38,399 nt of DNA from a virus: IMG/VR virus record IMGVR_UViG_3300050124_000017, positions 1-38,399 of that record; one strand, written 5' to 3'. Position numbers and translations under genes: made by a program. The notes beneath the pieces are model-generated. The model was not told the origin of the DNA. It did no database searches and saw only the letters and a program-made list of their open reading frames with translations. Below, piece after piece: positions 14,867-22,269 of the stretch (the stretch's first letter is position 1; each line of letters begins with the position of its first letter).

Positions 14867-15206
14867 CTATTTTCCCCTCCTCCTTTCCGCAAGTTTCCTT
14901 GTGGCCGCCCCAATCGAATAATCCCACATTTGAACCCATGCCGTTTTCCTCTCTAAACTTCCAGACGGTTATGGTTGAACATTTCAACTCTTTGGCTATT
15001 TCGCTGTCTTTTAGACCGTTTTCCCACAACTTAGTTATTTGTTCACGGCTTACTAAGTTTTTCACAATTGCTTTATTTCTGAGTAAGTTGTTTTGCTCTC
15101 TCCATTTTTGTACCGTTATTTTCGCGCAGTTAAAATGTTCAGCTATCTCCGTGTCGAGCTTTCCAGCACGCCACAACCACATTGCCTCTAGTTTGTTGAT
15201 CTTCAT
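14850..15206 (-). CDS. Tandem helix-turn-helix DNA-binding protein
   Basis: 118 residues; ATG 15206-15204 overlaps the upstream stop (ATGA). Two similar HTH units are visible: MWLWRAGKLDTEIAEHFNCA with ITVQKWREQN (residues ~9-40), and LWENGLKDSEIAKELKCSTI with TVWKFREENG (~60-90). This resembles resolvase/sigma-4-like HTH_7 repeats. The C-terminal tail is short and polar. Likely a transcription regulator; target unknown. Confidence 0.75.
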   Translation of the reverse strand: MKINKLEAMWLWRAGKLDTEIAEHFNCAKITVQKWREQNNLLRNKAIVKNLVSREQITKLWENGLKDSEIAKELKCSTITVWKFREENGMGSNVGLFDWGGHKETCGKEEGKIDEQRD

Positions 15207-15439
15207 TTGGCTTGCCCCTTTCTTTGTATTTTGGCTTTCTTCTCCCTTTTCCTAAATGCATTTGATATAGCATATTCTTCTGCCGTTTTAGGGACATACC
15301 CCCACGCTGTAATAGCAGCGGATATGTCCGGTCTTACCCCAGCTCGCTTACATAGTTTGGCGCCTTTGGTTAGTGCCTTGAGAAATCGCTCCATTTCTTC
15401 CGCTTGGTTTGGCATAAGTACATCATGATAATTTGCCAT
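15203..15439 (-). CDS. 78-residue hypothetical protein
   Basis: ATG 15439-15437, with AGGA 7 nt upstream. The product starts MANYHDVLMPNQAEEMERFL, is helical, and ends in a very basic tail (FRKREKKAKIQRKGQAK) suited to nucleic-acid binding. Not recognised. Confidence 0.65.
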   Translation of the reverse strand: MANYHDVLMPNQAEEMERFLKALTKGAKLCKRAGVRPDISAAITAWGYVPKTAEEYAISNAFRKREKKAKIQRKGQAK

Positions 15440-15494
15440 AGCTTATTCCTCATCTTCCTATGCTTTTGATAAGATCTCTAAAGCTTTGTCCCTC

Positions 15495-15734
15495 CTAACA
15501 TAAAATAGTAGCTGCTGTTTTAAACTCTCCGGCCAGTATGCAATCAACTAAATCCTTGTTGTTTAAATCCCACGGTGTTATGTGTACCGATAATTCCATA
15601 GCGTGTTCATTTTTCTCCATTTTCTCCGTGATGTTTCCAAGGATATTAAACTCTTCTTCTGTGATAAATCCCTTTAGGCGCATTTCGAGATAAGTTGTTT
15701 GTAGTTGTTTTATTAAGTCTGTTGTCGTGGTCAT
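15495..15734 (-). CDS. 79-residue hypothetical protein
   Basis: ATG 15734-15732 overlaps the helicase stop (ATGA). The product has helices with TTDLIKQLQTTYLEMRLKGF and ends EFKTAATILC. The tight coupling to DnaB suggests a replication accessory such as a loader or modulator, but no motif shows this. Bases 15440-15494 hold an AGGAGGG site without an obvious start. Confidence 0.62.
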   Translation of the reverse strand: MTTTTDLIKQLQTTYLEMRLKGFITEEEFNILGNITEKMEKNEHAMELSVHITPWDLNNKDLVDCILAGEFKTAATILC

Positions 15735-17029
15735 ACATTACTCACATCAATTACTTGCATTTTGTTTTTATCGAATTTCACAGGAATCATTACCTCCCCT
15801 TGCCCGTCTCTGTTTTTGTCTAAGTAGACCCAGTAATCAGGTTTTACTTTGTACCCTTTACTTAGTGCATCAATCTGTTCGTCATTTGTCATGGGTTGAA
15901 TTTTGAGCATTATATCTGCTTCATTTCTCATTCGTTTGGCTGCCTGTAACCCTCCATCGTCATTGAGTTGTGCTAAGACAATTACCGCTATTTCCAATTC
16001 CTGCGCTATTGTTTTGAGCGTTTTGCATATTTGATGAAGTTCTTCCCATTCCTTCGCTTCTTTGTCCACTCGGTCCATGCGCCCGATGTAGTCCAGAACA
16101 ACTAGCTTAATCCCCTTTTGCACATACAGTTTACGGATCATACTCACTACTTTGTTAATGTTCAGGGAGGGTGAAGGATAATGGTAAAACGGGGCTCTCG
16201 TTATTACATCCATGTTGTCGAATATTTTTTGCTTCTCTTCTTCAGTAATTTCACCAAACTTGATTCTGTCAGCTTCCGTATTGCTAACCATCGACGCAAA
16301 CCTAAGAATCACCTGTTGTTTGGACATTTCAGAGTTGATATATAGAGTCGGGCATTCATGGATGAAACAACCGTTGGCGATAAAGTTTTGAGCAAAGGCG
16401 GTTTTCCCTATTCCGCTTCCTGCCGTTAAGAGGATTAAGTCTCCATCTTTCCATCCAGACGTTAAGCGGTTTAATTTACCTATGCCTGTTGATATGCCGT
16501 GAAGCTCCCCTTTGTGTGTCATACGCTCTTCTATGACTTCTCTGCCTATCTTAGTAAGTTCCGCGCCAGTGTCGATCGTCTCTGTGGTTTCTGTTGTTAG
16601 GCCGGAAATGTCTTTGCTTGCATCTTGCACCAACTTATCCACGTCAACCGCAGGATGTTTCATGTCCTCGGCTAATTGCATTAAGGTTTTTCTTAATCTT
16701 CTAAGTTTGGATTTATCCTTGACGTTTTTAAACCAGTAAGGCAAGGAAGATGTTGACACATGATATCCGATTGTCTGTTTGGCATATTCCCGGTCTTCGA
16801 GTGATGATAAGGTTCCTTGCTTAACTCCCTCTTTGAGCATTTCCAAGTAAGTTGGTTTGATAGATTTTATAAACAAGCCACTAAGAATTGAATACATTGC
16901 CTGGTGTCTCGGTTCATAAAAGTCCTCTGTCTGCATAGTTGAGCATGTTTCAATCATGGATTCATCGGAGGATAACATGGCTGCTATAATGCAACGCTCA
17001 CTTTCTATGTCGTGGTAAATAATAATCAC
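15731..17029 (-). CDS. dnaB: Replicative DNA helicase (DnaB type)
   Basis: 432 residues if it starts at GTG 17029-17027. The N-terminal DnaB domain begins ESERCIIAAMLSSDESM; a linker precedes a RecA-like ATPase with Walker A AGSGIGKTA (~203-211), Walker B KLVVLDYIG (~308-316) and the DnaB-type HDDGGLQAAKRMRN-like segment LNDDGGLQAAKRMRNEADI. It unwinds DNA at the fork. The GTG overlaps the GGAGG ribosome site; the best-spaced codons downstream are ATT, so the true start may be ATT at about 17020-17024. Confidence 0.93.
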   Translation of the reverse strand: MIIIYHDIESERCIIAAMLSSDESMIETCSTMQTEDFYEPRHQAMYSILSGLFIKSIKPTYLEMLKEGVKQGTLSSLEDREYAKQTIGYHVSTSSLPYWFKNVKDKSKLRRLRKTLMQLAEDMKHPAVDVDKLVQDASKDISGLTTETTETIDTGAELTKIGREVIEERMTHKGELHGISTGIGKLNRLTSGWKDGDLILLTAGSGIGKTAFAQNFIANGCFIHECPTLYINSEMSKQQVILRFASMVSNTEADRIKFGEITEEEKQKIFDNMDVITRAPFYHYPSPSLNINKVVSMIRKLYVQKGIKLVVLDYIGRMDRVDKEAKEWEELHQICKTLKTIAQELEIAVIVLAQLNDDGGLQAAKRMRNEADIMLKIQPMTNDEQIDALSKGYKVKPDYWVYLDKNRDGQGEVMIPVKFDKNKMQVIDVSNV

Positions 17030-17032
17030 CTC

Positions 17033-17779
17033 CTACCACAGCTTTGTGGGACCGATTTCTTCTGTGGGTTTTTCCACCTGATTGAGATAGTTTTCAAAGT
17101 TTGTCGGGCTGAATAATGTATTTGGCCTGAGAAAGTTAGCTAACGGTTTACCCTCTCTGTCATTTTTACCAAGCCACTCCTTGCACTTTGTATCAATCAC
17201 TCGCTTGAAGTCTTCTAGGGTTCTACCATCTTCCCATCTTCCATTTATGAATTTGACAGTAGCATCTGTTTTAGGAGAGAAACTTTTACCCGTTTTTTCA
17301 TTCAAATAGTTGATGATTTCGGAGTACGGTATTACTTCTTTACTTTCATTTACTTTACTTTCATTTACTTTAATGGTTGAACTGATGTCTAACGTCTGTT
17401 GAACATCCGTTGAACGTCCGTTGAGTAGTTGCCTTGCTTCTGCTGATTTCTTTCCCGCATATGAAGCTTGAATACGCTTTTTGTCAAGGTGTTCCATTCT
17501 TCTCAAGAGAGAAAGGCTAAAAAAATCTTTTTCATCAAGTCCAAATAATCCATAGTTATTAACGACTGTTTTGACCTTTTCTGTAGTAGTGTTGTACCTT
17601 CTCGATATAGCAGGGATTAAAGATAGGGGATATCTATAACCTGGCTGATCTCTCAACATTTCAATCAAAATCCAATAGATGCCATAACCCTCTAGCCCTA
17701 ACTGTTCTATGAGTAAAACACACTTTGGATCATCCTTAGCATTACTATCATGTGAAAAATAGTAAGCATCTACCGCCAT
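17033..17779 (-). CDS. Phage replication initiator (DUF4373 / Phg_2220_C type)
   Basis: About 248 residues from ATG 17779-17777 (MAVDAYYFSHDSNAKDDPK); GTG and ATG codons 3-4 codons upstream are alternatives. The N-terminal half is the Lin1244/Lin1753-like winged-helix domain (VLLIEQLGLEGYGIYWILIE followed by MLRDQPGYRYPL). The C-terminal half has IINYLNEKTGKSFSPKT and WEDGRTLEDFKRVID, the Phg_2220 domain. A repetitive linker (KVNESKVNESKE) separates them. It probably binds the origin and recruits the helicase encoded immediately downstream. Confidence 0.88.
   Translation of the reverse strand: MAVDAYYFSHDSNAKDDPKCVLLIEQLGLEGYGIYWILIEMLRDQPGYRYPLSLIPAISRRYNTTTEKVKTVVNNYGLFGLDEKDFFSLSLLRRMEHLDKKRIQASYAGKKSAEARQLLNGRSTDVQQTLDISSTIKVNESKVNESKEVIPYSEIINYLNEKTGKSFSPKTDATVKFINGRWEDGRTLEDFKRVIDTKCKEWLGKNDREGKPLANFLRPNTLFSPTNFENYLNQVEKPTEEIGPTKLW
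17339..17371 (-). repeat. Tandem 15-bp repeats inside initiator gene (candidate origin iterons)
   Basis: Two perfect copies of TTTACTTTCATTTAC (17339-17353, 17354-17368) plus the start of a third. They encode the KVNES repeat in the linker of the initiator. In lambdoid and many Firmicutes phages the initiator binds direct repeats within its own gene, in the linker region, so this is a good origin candidate. Confidence 0.55.
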
Positions 17780-17816
17780 ATTTCTCATCACCTTCTCGCC
17801 TCAATTCTGTGAGAAT

Positions 17817-17836
17817 AGCCCGGGATTAACCGGGCT
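17817..17836. other. Perfect 7-bp hairpin upstream of initiator
   Basis: AGCCCGG / CCGGGCT with a 6-nt loop lies in the gap between the HNH gene and the initiator. There is no U-tract on either strand, so it is a weak terminator at best. It could be a leader structure or part of an origin. Confidence 0.4.
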
Positions 17837-17878
17837 ATGTTTAGTTACTCGATCAGCCATTTTCCGTTTTAGAATTAT

Positions 17879-18388
17879 TTAAAATGGGATGTTACCAGTA
17901 CAGATATGCGAATATTCTTCGACCCTTGTATATGTCCTTCGTGTCTCCGAATGACAGGAAATACACAACCATCTAACCTCTAACGGTTTTAGGTAGTCAT
18001 CGTGGTGAGCTTCTAAGTCTTTTGTGACTACTCCACATGCCGAACACGATCTAGGTATTAATATTTTTCCATCTCTTTTGGCAGCGTTCAGGATATTATG
18101 AGCAGTATACTTGTCTGGATACTTTTCTCTATATCTAGTTTGTGATGCAGCGTGGCGGCCATCCTCTACCCATACTCTCGACACCTGCTTCCTAAGCTCT
18201 ATCCGATGTGGCATGTTAGCTCTTTCTCGATCATACGCCTGGCAACTCTCTAAATTATCCGCTCGATGTTTATTGGCATATTTTTTTAGGCACTCTTTGC
18301 ATTTACTACCACGCCTATCTTTTGTTGCCCACGAATGATAAAAATAATCGAGAGGTTTTAATTCCCCACATTCTTTACATTTTTTCAT
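17879..18388 (-). CDS. HNH endonuclease with SSB-like C-terminal tip
   Basis: 169 residues from ATG 18388-18386, with GGGAG 10 nt upstream. An N-terminal zinc motif (KKCKECGELKP, CKECLKKYA) is followed by the HNH core SCSACGVVTKDLEAHHDDY and LKPLEVRWLCISCHSETRR. The last residues are GNIPF, matching the DIPF tip of the SSB gene just upstream, and the DNA around both stops is similar (ACATCCC-TTTTA). It probably inserted after ssb and kept or copied the ssb 3' end. Confidence 0.85.
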   Translation of the reverse strand: MKKCKECGELKPLDYFYHSWATKDRRGSKCKECLKKYANKHRADNLESCQAYDRERANMPHRIELRKQVSRVWVEDGRHAASQTRYREKYPDKYTAHNILNAAKRDGKILIPRSCSACGVVTKDLEAHHDDYLKPLEVRWLCISCHSETRRTYTRVEEYSHICTGNIPF

Positions 18389-18412
18389 TTTATACAAACT
18401 CCCTTTATTTCC

Positions 18413-18796
18413 CTAAAACGGGATGTCACTATCTAGGTCAACTTCTGTTCCAAATGAACCAACAGAAGGGTGTTCCCCTTGTTCTCCCTTTGGCTTGCTA
18501 TCCATAAACTCAACCCTATCCGCTAGTATTTCTGTCTTATAATGTTTAACCCCATCCTTCTCCCATGTAGAGGTCTGGACGGACCCTGTAACCCCTGCCT
18601 TGCTTCCTTTGGTAAGATAGTTAGCCGTGTTCTCTGCTGTAGCCTTAAAGCATAGGCAAGGCAAGAAGTCTGCTTGTTTTTCTTTACTGAATGGCCTATC
18701 CACAGCTAATGTAAACTTGCAAACTGCGACACCTGCTGCCGAAAATCTTAACTCTGGATCAGCGCACAGTCTCCCGACAAGTGATACATTATTCAT
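18413..18796 (-). CDS. ssb: Single-stranded DNA-binding protein
   Basis: 127 residues from ATG 18796-18794, after GGAGG. The OB fold is recognisable from MNNVSLVGRLCADPELRFSA, FTLAVDRPFSKEKQADFLPC and the YKTEILADRVEFMD strand. The acidic tail ends DLDSDIPF, the conserved tip that recruits partner proteins. It coats single-stranded DNA at the fork and works with the adjacent ERF annealase. Confidence 0.96.
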   Translation of the reverse strand: MNNVSLVGRLCADPELRFSAAGVAVCKFTLAVDRPFSKEKQADFLPCLCFKATAENTANYLTKGSKAGVTGSVQTSTWEKDGVKHYKTEILADRVEFMDSKPKGEQGEHPSVGSFGTEVDLDSDIPF

Positions 18797-18815
18797 ATTA
18801 TTTTCCTCCGATATT

Positions 18816-19481
18816 CTATTTATTTGGACTTTTGTAAAGTCCGCCAGCCGCGGGGATGTTGGCCGTGGGTTTATTCTTTAATGCCTTGAGCTTTTCCATC
18901 AACTCATTAACCTGATCTCGGTTCCATGTTGCTATACTCTCAACTCCGGACACCTCATGGACTTGTGCCTCTGTGTATCCATGTTTTTTGATATTAGCCC
19001 AGACGGCTGGCCAGTTAATGGGGTTATTCTTTGGTTTAATTGGCGCAGGCTTTGGTTTAGCTTTCAGATTTTCAGTTTTATCCTCATTCCCTGTCGCATG
19101 GTTCCCGTCATCGTCGTCTTCTGAGGCAATACCCAAAATTGCCGATAATCCGTAACGTCTGCCATAGGTAATCGCTGATCCAGCTCCTTGAGCAGTAATC
19201 TTGTCCGCCTTTAGTACTAATGGTTCCCCTTCTATCCATTCTCCCGATGAGTGCATTAATAGGGTGGTGACAATTATGTGTTCTCCGTCGCCAGAAGGAC
19301 TCTGCAAGACGCTTAATCCGTGTTTGGCAAGTAATGACTTAGTTGTGTTAATAATCTCACTTAGAGGTGCATATTCACTTTTAAAAAATGGGTTACTTGC
19401 TGTGTTCTTGGGGTTAGTTACTTCTCCTTGGAAGAGACATAATGCTTGGGCTAGATTTGATATTGACTCGCTTTTATTCAC
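18816..19481 (-). CDS. erf: ERF-family single-strand annealing recombinase
   Basis: 221 residues from GTG 19481-19479, 6 nt after GGAGGG. ERF-type motifs are clear: NPFFKSEYAPLSEIINTTKS, GEHIIVTTLLMHSSGEWIEG and the GAGSAITYGRRYGLSAILGI segment followed by acidic DDDDG. It anneals complementary strands for recombination and possibly genome circularisation. It lies between SSB and the Gam-like gene, a common recombination cassette. Confidence 0.94.
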   Translation of the reverse strand: MNKSESISNLAQALCLFQGEVTNPKNTASNPFFKSEYAPLSEIINTTKSLLAKHGLSVLQSPSGDGEHIIVTTLLMHSSGEWIEGEPLVLKADKITAQGAGSAITYGRRYGLSAILGIASEDDDDGNHATGNEDKTENLKAKPKPAPIKPKNNPINWPAVWANIKKHGYTEAQVHEVSGVESIATWNRDQVNELMEKLKALKNKPTANIPAAGGLYKSPNK

Positions 19482-19483
19482 GT

Positions 19484-20062
19484 TTAGCCCTCCAATGTAA
19501 TTTTTAAGACAGGATCTTGTTTCACAAAACTAATCTCAGGAATTACTTCCCCGGTTTCCGTATTAATAAGATTGCTTCCCTTTATCGGAAATAGCTTTTT
19601 AAGATCATCCTTAATTGGAGTTTTCACGGTTTTAATGAGTTGGAGAAATCCGTTCGTCTCAAGATATTTAACGAGCTTTTCTTCATCACCATAGCTGATT
19701 TTATCTTTAGGAGTTTTGTAGGTTACCTTACCGTGTGGAGATTCTACTCCCTTCCACTCGGGATCTTCTTTGTGCTGACCCCTTGCATATTCCTCAACTA
19801 GTCCCTCTAAAAACTCCTTCCCAAGTTGGGACTTGTGGGACTGTTGACCGAGCCATTCAGTCAATCGCCCCACCTCTTCATCGAAGACCCTTACATCCTC
19901 ATTGTGTGCGCTCTCAAGAGCTTTTAGCTTGCGAAGTACCCAACTCATTGAAGCTGTGTCAGTGATCTTAAAGCGTTTCTTAAGTTCTTCTCCTTGTTCA
20001 TTCGTAGCGGTTGACAATACTCCAACTATTTCTTCAAGTTCAGCAGTTTGCAACCAATCCAT
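19484..20062 (-). CDS. Gam-like host nuclease inhibitor
   Basis: 192 residues from ATG 20062-20060, after GGGGGAAATT. A long N-terminal helical hairpin (SMSWVLRKLKALESAHNEDV followed by a second helix), then EDPEWKGVESPHGKVTYKTP and KISYGDEEKLVKYLETNGF, ending in GEVIPEISFVKQ. This layout matches the Mu Gam-like family in Firmicutes phages, which binds DNA ends and protects them from host exonuclease. Position next to ERF supports it. Confidence 0.8.
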   Translation of the reverse strand: MDWLQTAELEEIVGVLSTATNEQGEELKKRFKITDTASMSWVLRKLKALESAHNEDVRVFDEEVGRLTEWLGQQSHKSQLGKEFLEGLVEEYARGQHKEDPEWKGVESPHGKVTYKTPKDKISYGDEEKLVKYLETNGFLQLIKTVKTPIKDDLKKLFPIKGSNLINTETGEVIPEISFVKQDPVLKITLEG

Positions 20063-20235
20063 TATTTAATTTCCCCCTCAATTTTTACTTCTTCTAATTC
20101 TTCCCTTGACTCATGTTGCTCCAAATAAATCTCGTTACGTGTAGGCAATGCCTGTAATTCAACCGGTTCTTGCTGGACAAAATCAGTTAGGATTTGATCA
20201 AAGATGGGGTGTAATGCGGGTTTAGAATGTGTCAC
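20062..20235 (-). CDS. 57-residue hypothetical protein
   Basis: GTG 20235-20233 has GAGAGG 7 nt upstream. The product starts MTHSKPALHPIFDQILTDFV, has an acidic C-terminus (SREELEEVKIEGEIK), and its stop overlaps the Gam-like start (TAATG). Unrecognised. Confidence 0.62.
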   Translation of the reverse strand: MTHSKPALHPIFDQILTDFVQQEPVELQALPTRNEIYLEQHESREELEEVKIEGEIK

Positions 20236-20248
20236 CTTTCTGCCTCTC

Positions 20249-20629
20249 TCATATTTTTTTCACAAGCCACGGTTTCAGCGACGATTGCGGTTTAGCAACA
20301 TTTATCATATAATCAGGGTGTAATATTTCCCTTGGGTCCTCCATAGCAGTGGGGGACTTTTTCATCATCAAATTTATGAGCGTTTTGCCATCAACATCAA
20401 TCGAGTAGTAATCGCCATCCACATCCTCATCGACTGAACCGCGATATTCTTTGTGTGGAAACGCATCTTCAAGCAAAGCATCTACGCTATCAAAATCGGC
20501 ATCATCTGTTGATATGACTGTTACGCGAAGTAGACCGTCGCTGTGCATGTCGATTGACACCTGATTAATTTGTGGGTTTTTGAATAGAGTTTTCAGTGAA
20601 TTGAATTGAGCGTTTGTAAGGTCTTGCAT
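20249..20629 (-). CDS. 126-residue hypothetical protein
   Basis: ATG 20629-20627, with GGAGGAGGG 6-8 nt upstream; the longer frame has no ribosome site. It begins MQDLTNAQFNSLKTLFKNPQ, has an acidic middle (DEDVDGDYYSIDVDG) and a basic end (SLKPWLVKKI). No family recognised. Confidence 0.7.
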   Translation of the reverse strand: MQDLTNAQFNSLKTLFKNPQINQVSIDMHSDGLLRVTVISTDDADFDSVDALLEDAFPHKEYRGSVDEDVDGDYYSIDVDGKTLINLMMKKSPTAMEDPREILHPDYMINVAKPQSSLKPWLVKKI

Positions 20630-20645
20630 TAAGATTCCCTCCTCC

Positions 20646-20804
20646 TCATCTCGCATTTATCAGTGTTCTCGTTGCACCCGATACCCGATGAACCAACACA
20701 AGGCGCTCTGGACAGTCCACCGAGATTAGCCAGTTATCAGGGTTTGGTATCAGCTTTTTAATTCTGACCCGCTGCGCTACCGTTGGATTTACACCATGCT
20801 TAAT
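20646..20804 (-). CDS. DUF6906-like small phage protein with ATT start codon
   Basis: 52 residues. The frame reads KHGVNPTVAQRVRIKKLIPN then PDNWLISVDCPERLVLVHRV and ends RTLINAR. This closely follows the pattern of small phage proteins opening MKxGxxPT--Q---I----LNP-NWL--, so residue 1 falls exactly on an ATT codon at 20804-20802. There is no ATG, GTG or TTG in frame before it (a stop lies three codons upstream). The ATT overlaps the stop of the upstream gene (TATTAA), with GAGGGG upstream, so initiation would be coupled. Domain assignment is from memory. Confidence 0.65.
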   Translation of the reverse strand: MKHGVNPTVAQRVRIKKLIPNPDNWLISVDCPERLVLVHRVSGATRTLINAR

Positions 20805-20937
20805 AGGTCATTCCCCTCTCGTTCATTTCTTCCAAGTCCGCTACAGTAAATACGTCTCTGCCCGTCTGCGCTAATTTGGATATAGCACAATAATCGGCGT
20901 CACATAGTGGGATGATGATATTAGGGGTGTCTGGCAT
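20800..20937 (-). CDS. 45-residue hypothetical protein
   Basis: ATG 20937-20935, with GAGGGTGA about 8 nt upstream. The product starts MPDTPNIIIPLCDADYCAIS and ends LEEMNERGMTY. Its stop overlaps the ATT start of the next gene. Two cysteines; unrecognised. Confidence 0.58.
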   Translation of the reverse strand: MPDTPNIIIPLCDADYCAISKLAQTGRDVFTVADLEEMNERGMTY

Positions 20938-20956
20938 AGTTATTCACCCTCGCTTT

Positions 20957-21112
20957 CTACAGCTTCACGGACCCGCCTCTGAAAATTGCCGATAATAGGT
21001 GTTCCACCTCGCGTTCTTTCTTCATTCGCGAGCGATAATCATCCACGGCGCGGCTGAACCAGTCAATCTTGAGTGACTGGTTGCGGATTGATTTCATTAG
21101 TTTATTTGGCAT
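20957..21112 (-). CDS. 51-residue basic hypothetical protein
   Basis: ATG 21112-21110, with AAAGGA upstream. The product starts MPNKLMKSIRNQSLKIDWFS and is helical and basic (DYRSRMKKEREVEHLLSAI). Possibly DNA-binding. Not recognised. Confidence 0.6.
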   Translation of the reverse strand: MPNKLMKSIRNQSLKIDWFSRAVDDYRSRMKKEREVEHLLSAIFRGGSVKL

Positions 21113-21129
21113 TTTGGTACCGTCCTTTC

Positions 21130-21336
21130 TTACCTCCGATTCCGTTTCCGTGATTGCTTGGCGATCTTGCTCCGAGATTTGCGTTTGTTCCACTGTGCGC
21201 CGGTTAGACCGTTGGGCATGATATACTCACGCTCTGTAGTTTGCGGCATCATCTCGGCGATAATCTCCTGTGGCAATCCTAATAAATGCTTTGGTCCGCT
21301 TATGTCCTGCATGTCTAGCATCATAGGGCGTTTCAT
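21130..21336 (-). CDS. 68-residue basic hypothetical protein
   Basis: Start taken at ATG 21336-21334; a GTG three codons upstream (21345) is nearer the GAAGGG site but too close to it. The product ends in a very basic tail (WNKRKSRSKIAKQSRKRNRR), suggesting nucleic-acid binding. Unrecognised. Confidence 0.58.
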   Translation of the reverse strand: MKRPMMLDMQDISGPKHLLGLPQEIIAEMMPQTTEREYIMPNGLTGAQWNKRKSRSKIAKQSRKRNRR

Positions 21337-21352
21337 GGGCTTCACATCCCTT

Positions 21353-21514
21353 CTAAATTAATCTAAGTTGTGTAATCGTTTCGCGAAGTCCGAATGTTTG
21401 ATTCATATAATCCGCGACCTCTTTCTCACTCACACTCACATTCACATCACGGCTGTCGTGTTTCAGAGACTTAGACAACTCCTTGAACAACTTTTTGCTC
21501 ATTCGGTAGATCAA
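21353..21514 (-). CDS. 53-residue hypothetical protein
   Basis: Start taken at TTG 21514-21512, with GAGGTGA 5-6 nt upstream; the GTG of that site itself overlaps the ribosome site, and an ATG four codons in is a further option. The product includes RMSKKLFKELSKSLKHDSRD and VSEKEVADYMNQTFGLRETI. Unrecognised. Confidence 0.5.
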   Translation of the reverse strand: MIYRMSKKLFKELSKSLKHDSRDVNVSVSEKEVADYMNQTFGLRETITQLRLI

Positions 21515-21519
21515 TTTTT

Positions 21520-21675
21520 TCACCTCACTTTCTCTTCCCTCAACGGGAGATTATGAAAGACTCTCGCTCGGAAACGCAACCTTCGGCAAACGCTTAGAAT
21601 AGAATTTATCTTTGCTCCGTTTCCCTTGCCTTGCTCATCCCAAGCCCACTGGATTAATTCGCTAACTGCGTTCAT
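21520..21675 (-). CDS. 51-residue hypothetical protein
   Basis: ATG 21675-21673 overlaps the upstream regulator stop (TAATG), so it is translationally coupled. The product begins MNAVSELIQWAWDEQGKGNG and ends in a basic stretch (CRRLRFRARVFHNLPLREEK). Unrecognised. Confidence 0.58.
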   Translation of the reverse strand: MNAVSELIQWAWDEQGKGNGAKINSILSVCRRLRFRARVFHNLPLREEKVR

Positions 21676-22004
21676 TATCTGTCTCTCGCCTCTTTCCCAC
21701 GTTCACACATAGTTTCAACTATCCCTTTTAGCAATTTCCGATCTTTGGCAGTAAGGCCTTGAATATCTCGTGTCAATGTTCTGATGCTGTCATCTATCAA
21801 ATCGGGTTCTGTTCGTCCAAGAAGGTAATCAGTAGATACGGAAAAATAGTCAGCAATTCTTTCTAAAACATCGAAACTGGGCTTTCTTGCATTGATTTCG
21901 TACATGCCTATCATTGATGTACCAACTCCGGCTATTTTTCCGAGATCTTTTTGGGTTAGTCCGCGTACAGTACGTAGCTCCCTTATTCTTGTTCCGATAG
22001 TCAT
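21675..22004 (-). CDS. XRE-family helix-turn-helix regulator
   Basis: 109 residues from ATG 22004-22002, with AAGGAGGG upstream; the longer frame overlaps the neighbouring gene. A classic HTH is present: IGTRIRELRTVRGLTQKDLG then KIAGVGTSMIGMYEINARKP and LERIADYFSVSTDYLLG (residues 3-66). The C-terminal part is short. As a second Cro/CI-type protein in the early operon it may tune late early-gene expression. Confidence 0.88.
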   Translation of the reverse strand: MTIGTRIRELRTVRGLTQKDLGKIAGVGTSMIGMYEINARKPSFDVLERIADYFSVSTDYLLGRTEPDLIDDSIRTLTRDIQGLTAKDRKLLKGIVETMCERGKEARDR

Positions 22005-22026
22005 GGTTCCCTCCTTACTAATCTCT

Positions 22027-22248
22027 TCACATACTACTAACTCGTTCAGCCTTCTCTCCCTTTCGTGCTTCAATCCATTTAACGAAGTCTTTCTTCTCGA
22101 CCCGCTTAGACTTCCCAATGGCGAAGTTCGGTATCCCTCCGGCAGCTGGGTTAATTTGAAACAGCGTGTAGATTTTCCCCCTCGAAATACCTAAGTAATC
22201 CGAAATGTGCTGGGCCGTGATAATCTCGGGGAGTTCGTTTATTGACAT
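22027..22248 (-). CDS. MerR-type HTH (excisionase-like) DNA-binding protein
   Basis: 73 residues from ATG 22248-22246, with GGAGGG upstream. The pattern ITAQHISDYLGISRGKIYTL followed by GIPNFAIGKSKRVEKKDFVK matches HTH_17 excisionase-like proteins. The size suits a recombination directionality factor, and it could act on the attP region at 25143-25386, though many such proteins are simple regulators. Confidence 0.8.
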   Translation of the reverse strand: MSINELPEIITAQHISDYLGISRGKIYTLFQINPAAGGIPNFAIGKSKRVEKKDFVKWIEARKGEKAERVSSM

Positions 22249-22269
22249 AAGTTGTCACCCTCCCTTCAC

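Noticed and set aside
20760-20810. tRNA-like stretch on the minus strand (TAGCGCAGCGG resembles an A box).
   Set aside because: No T-arm or consistent anticodon stem follows, and the same bases encode a convincing small phage protein.
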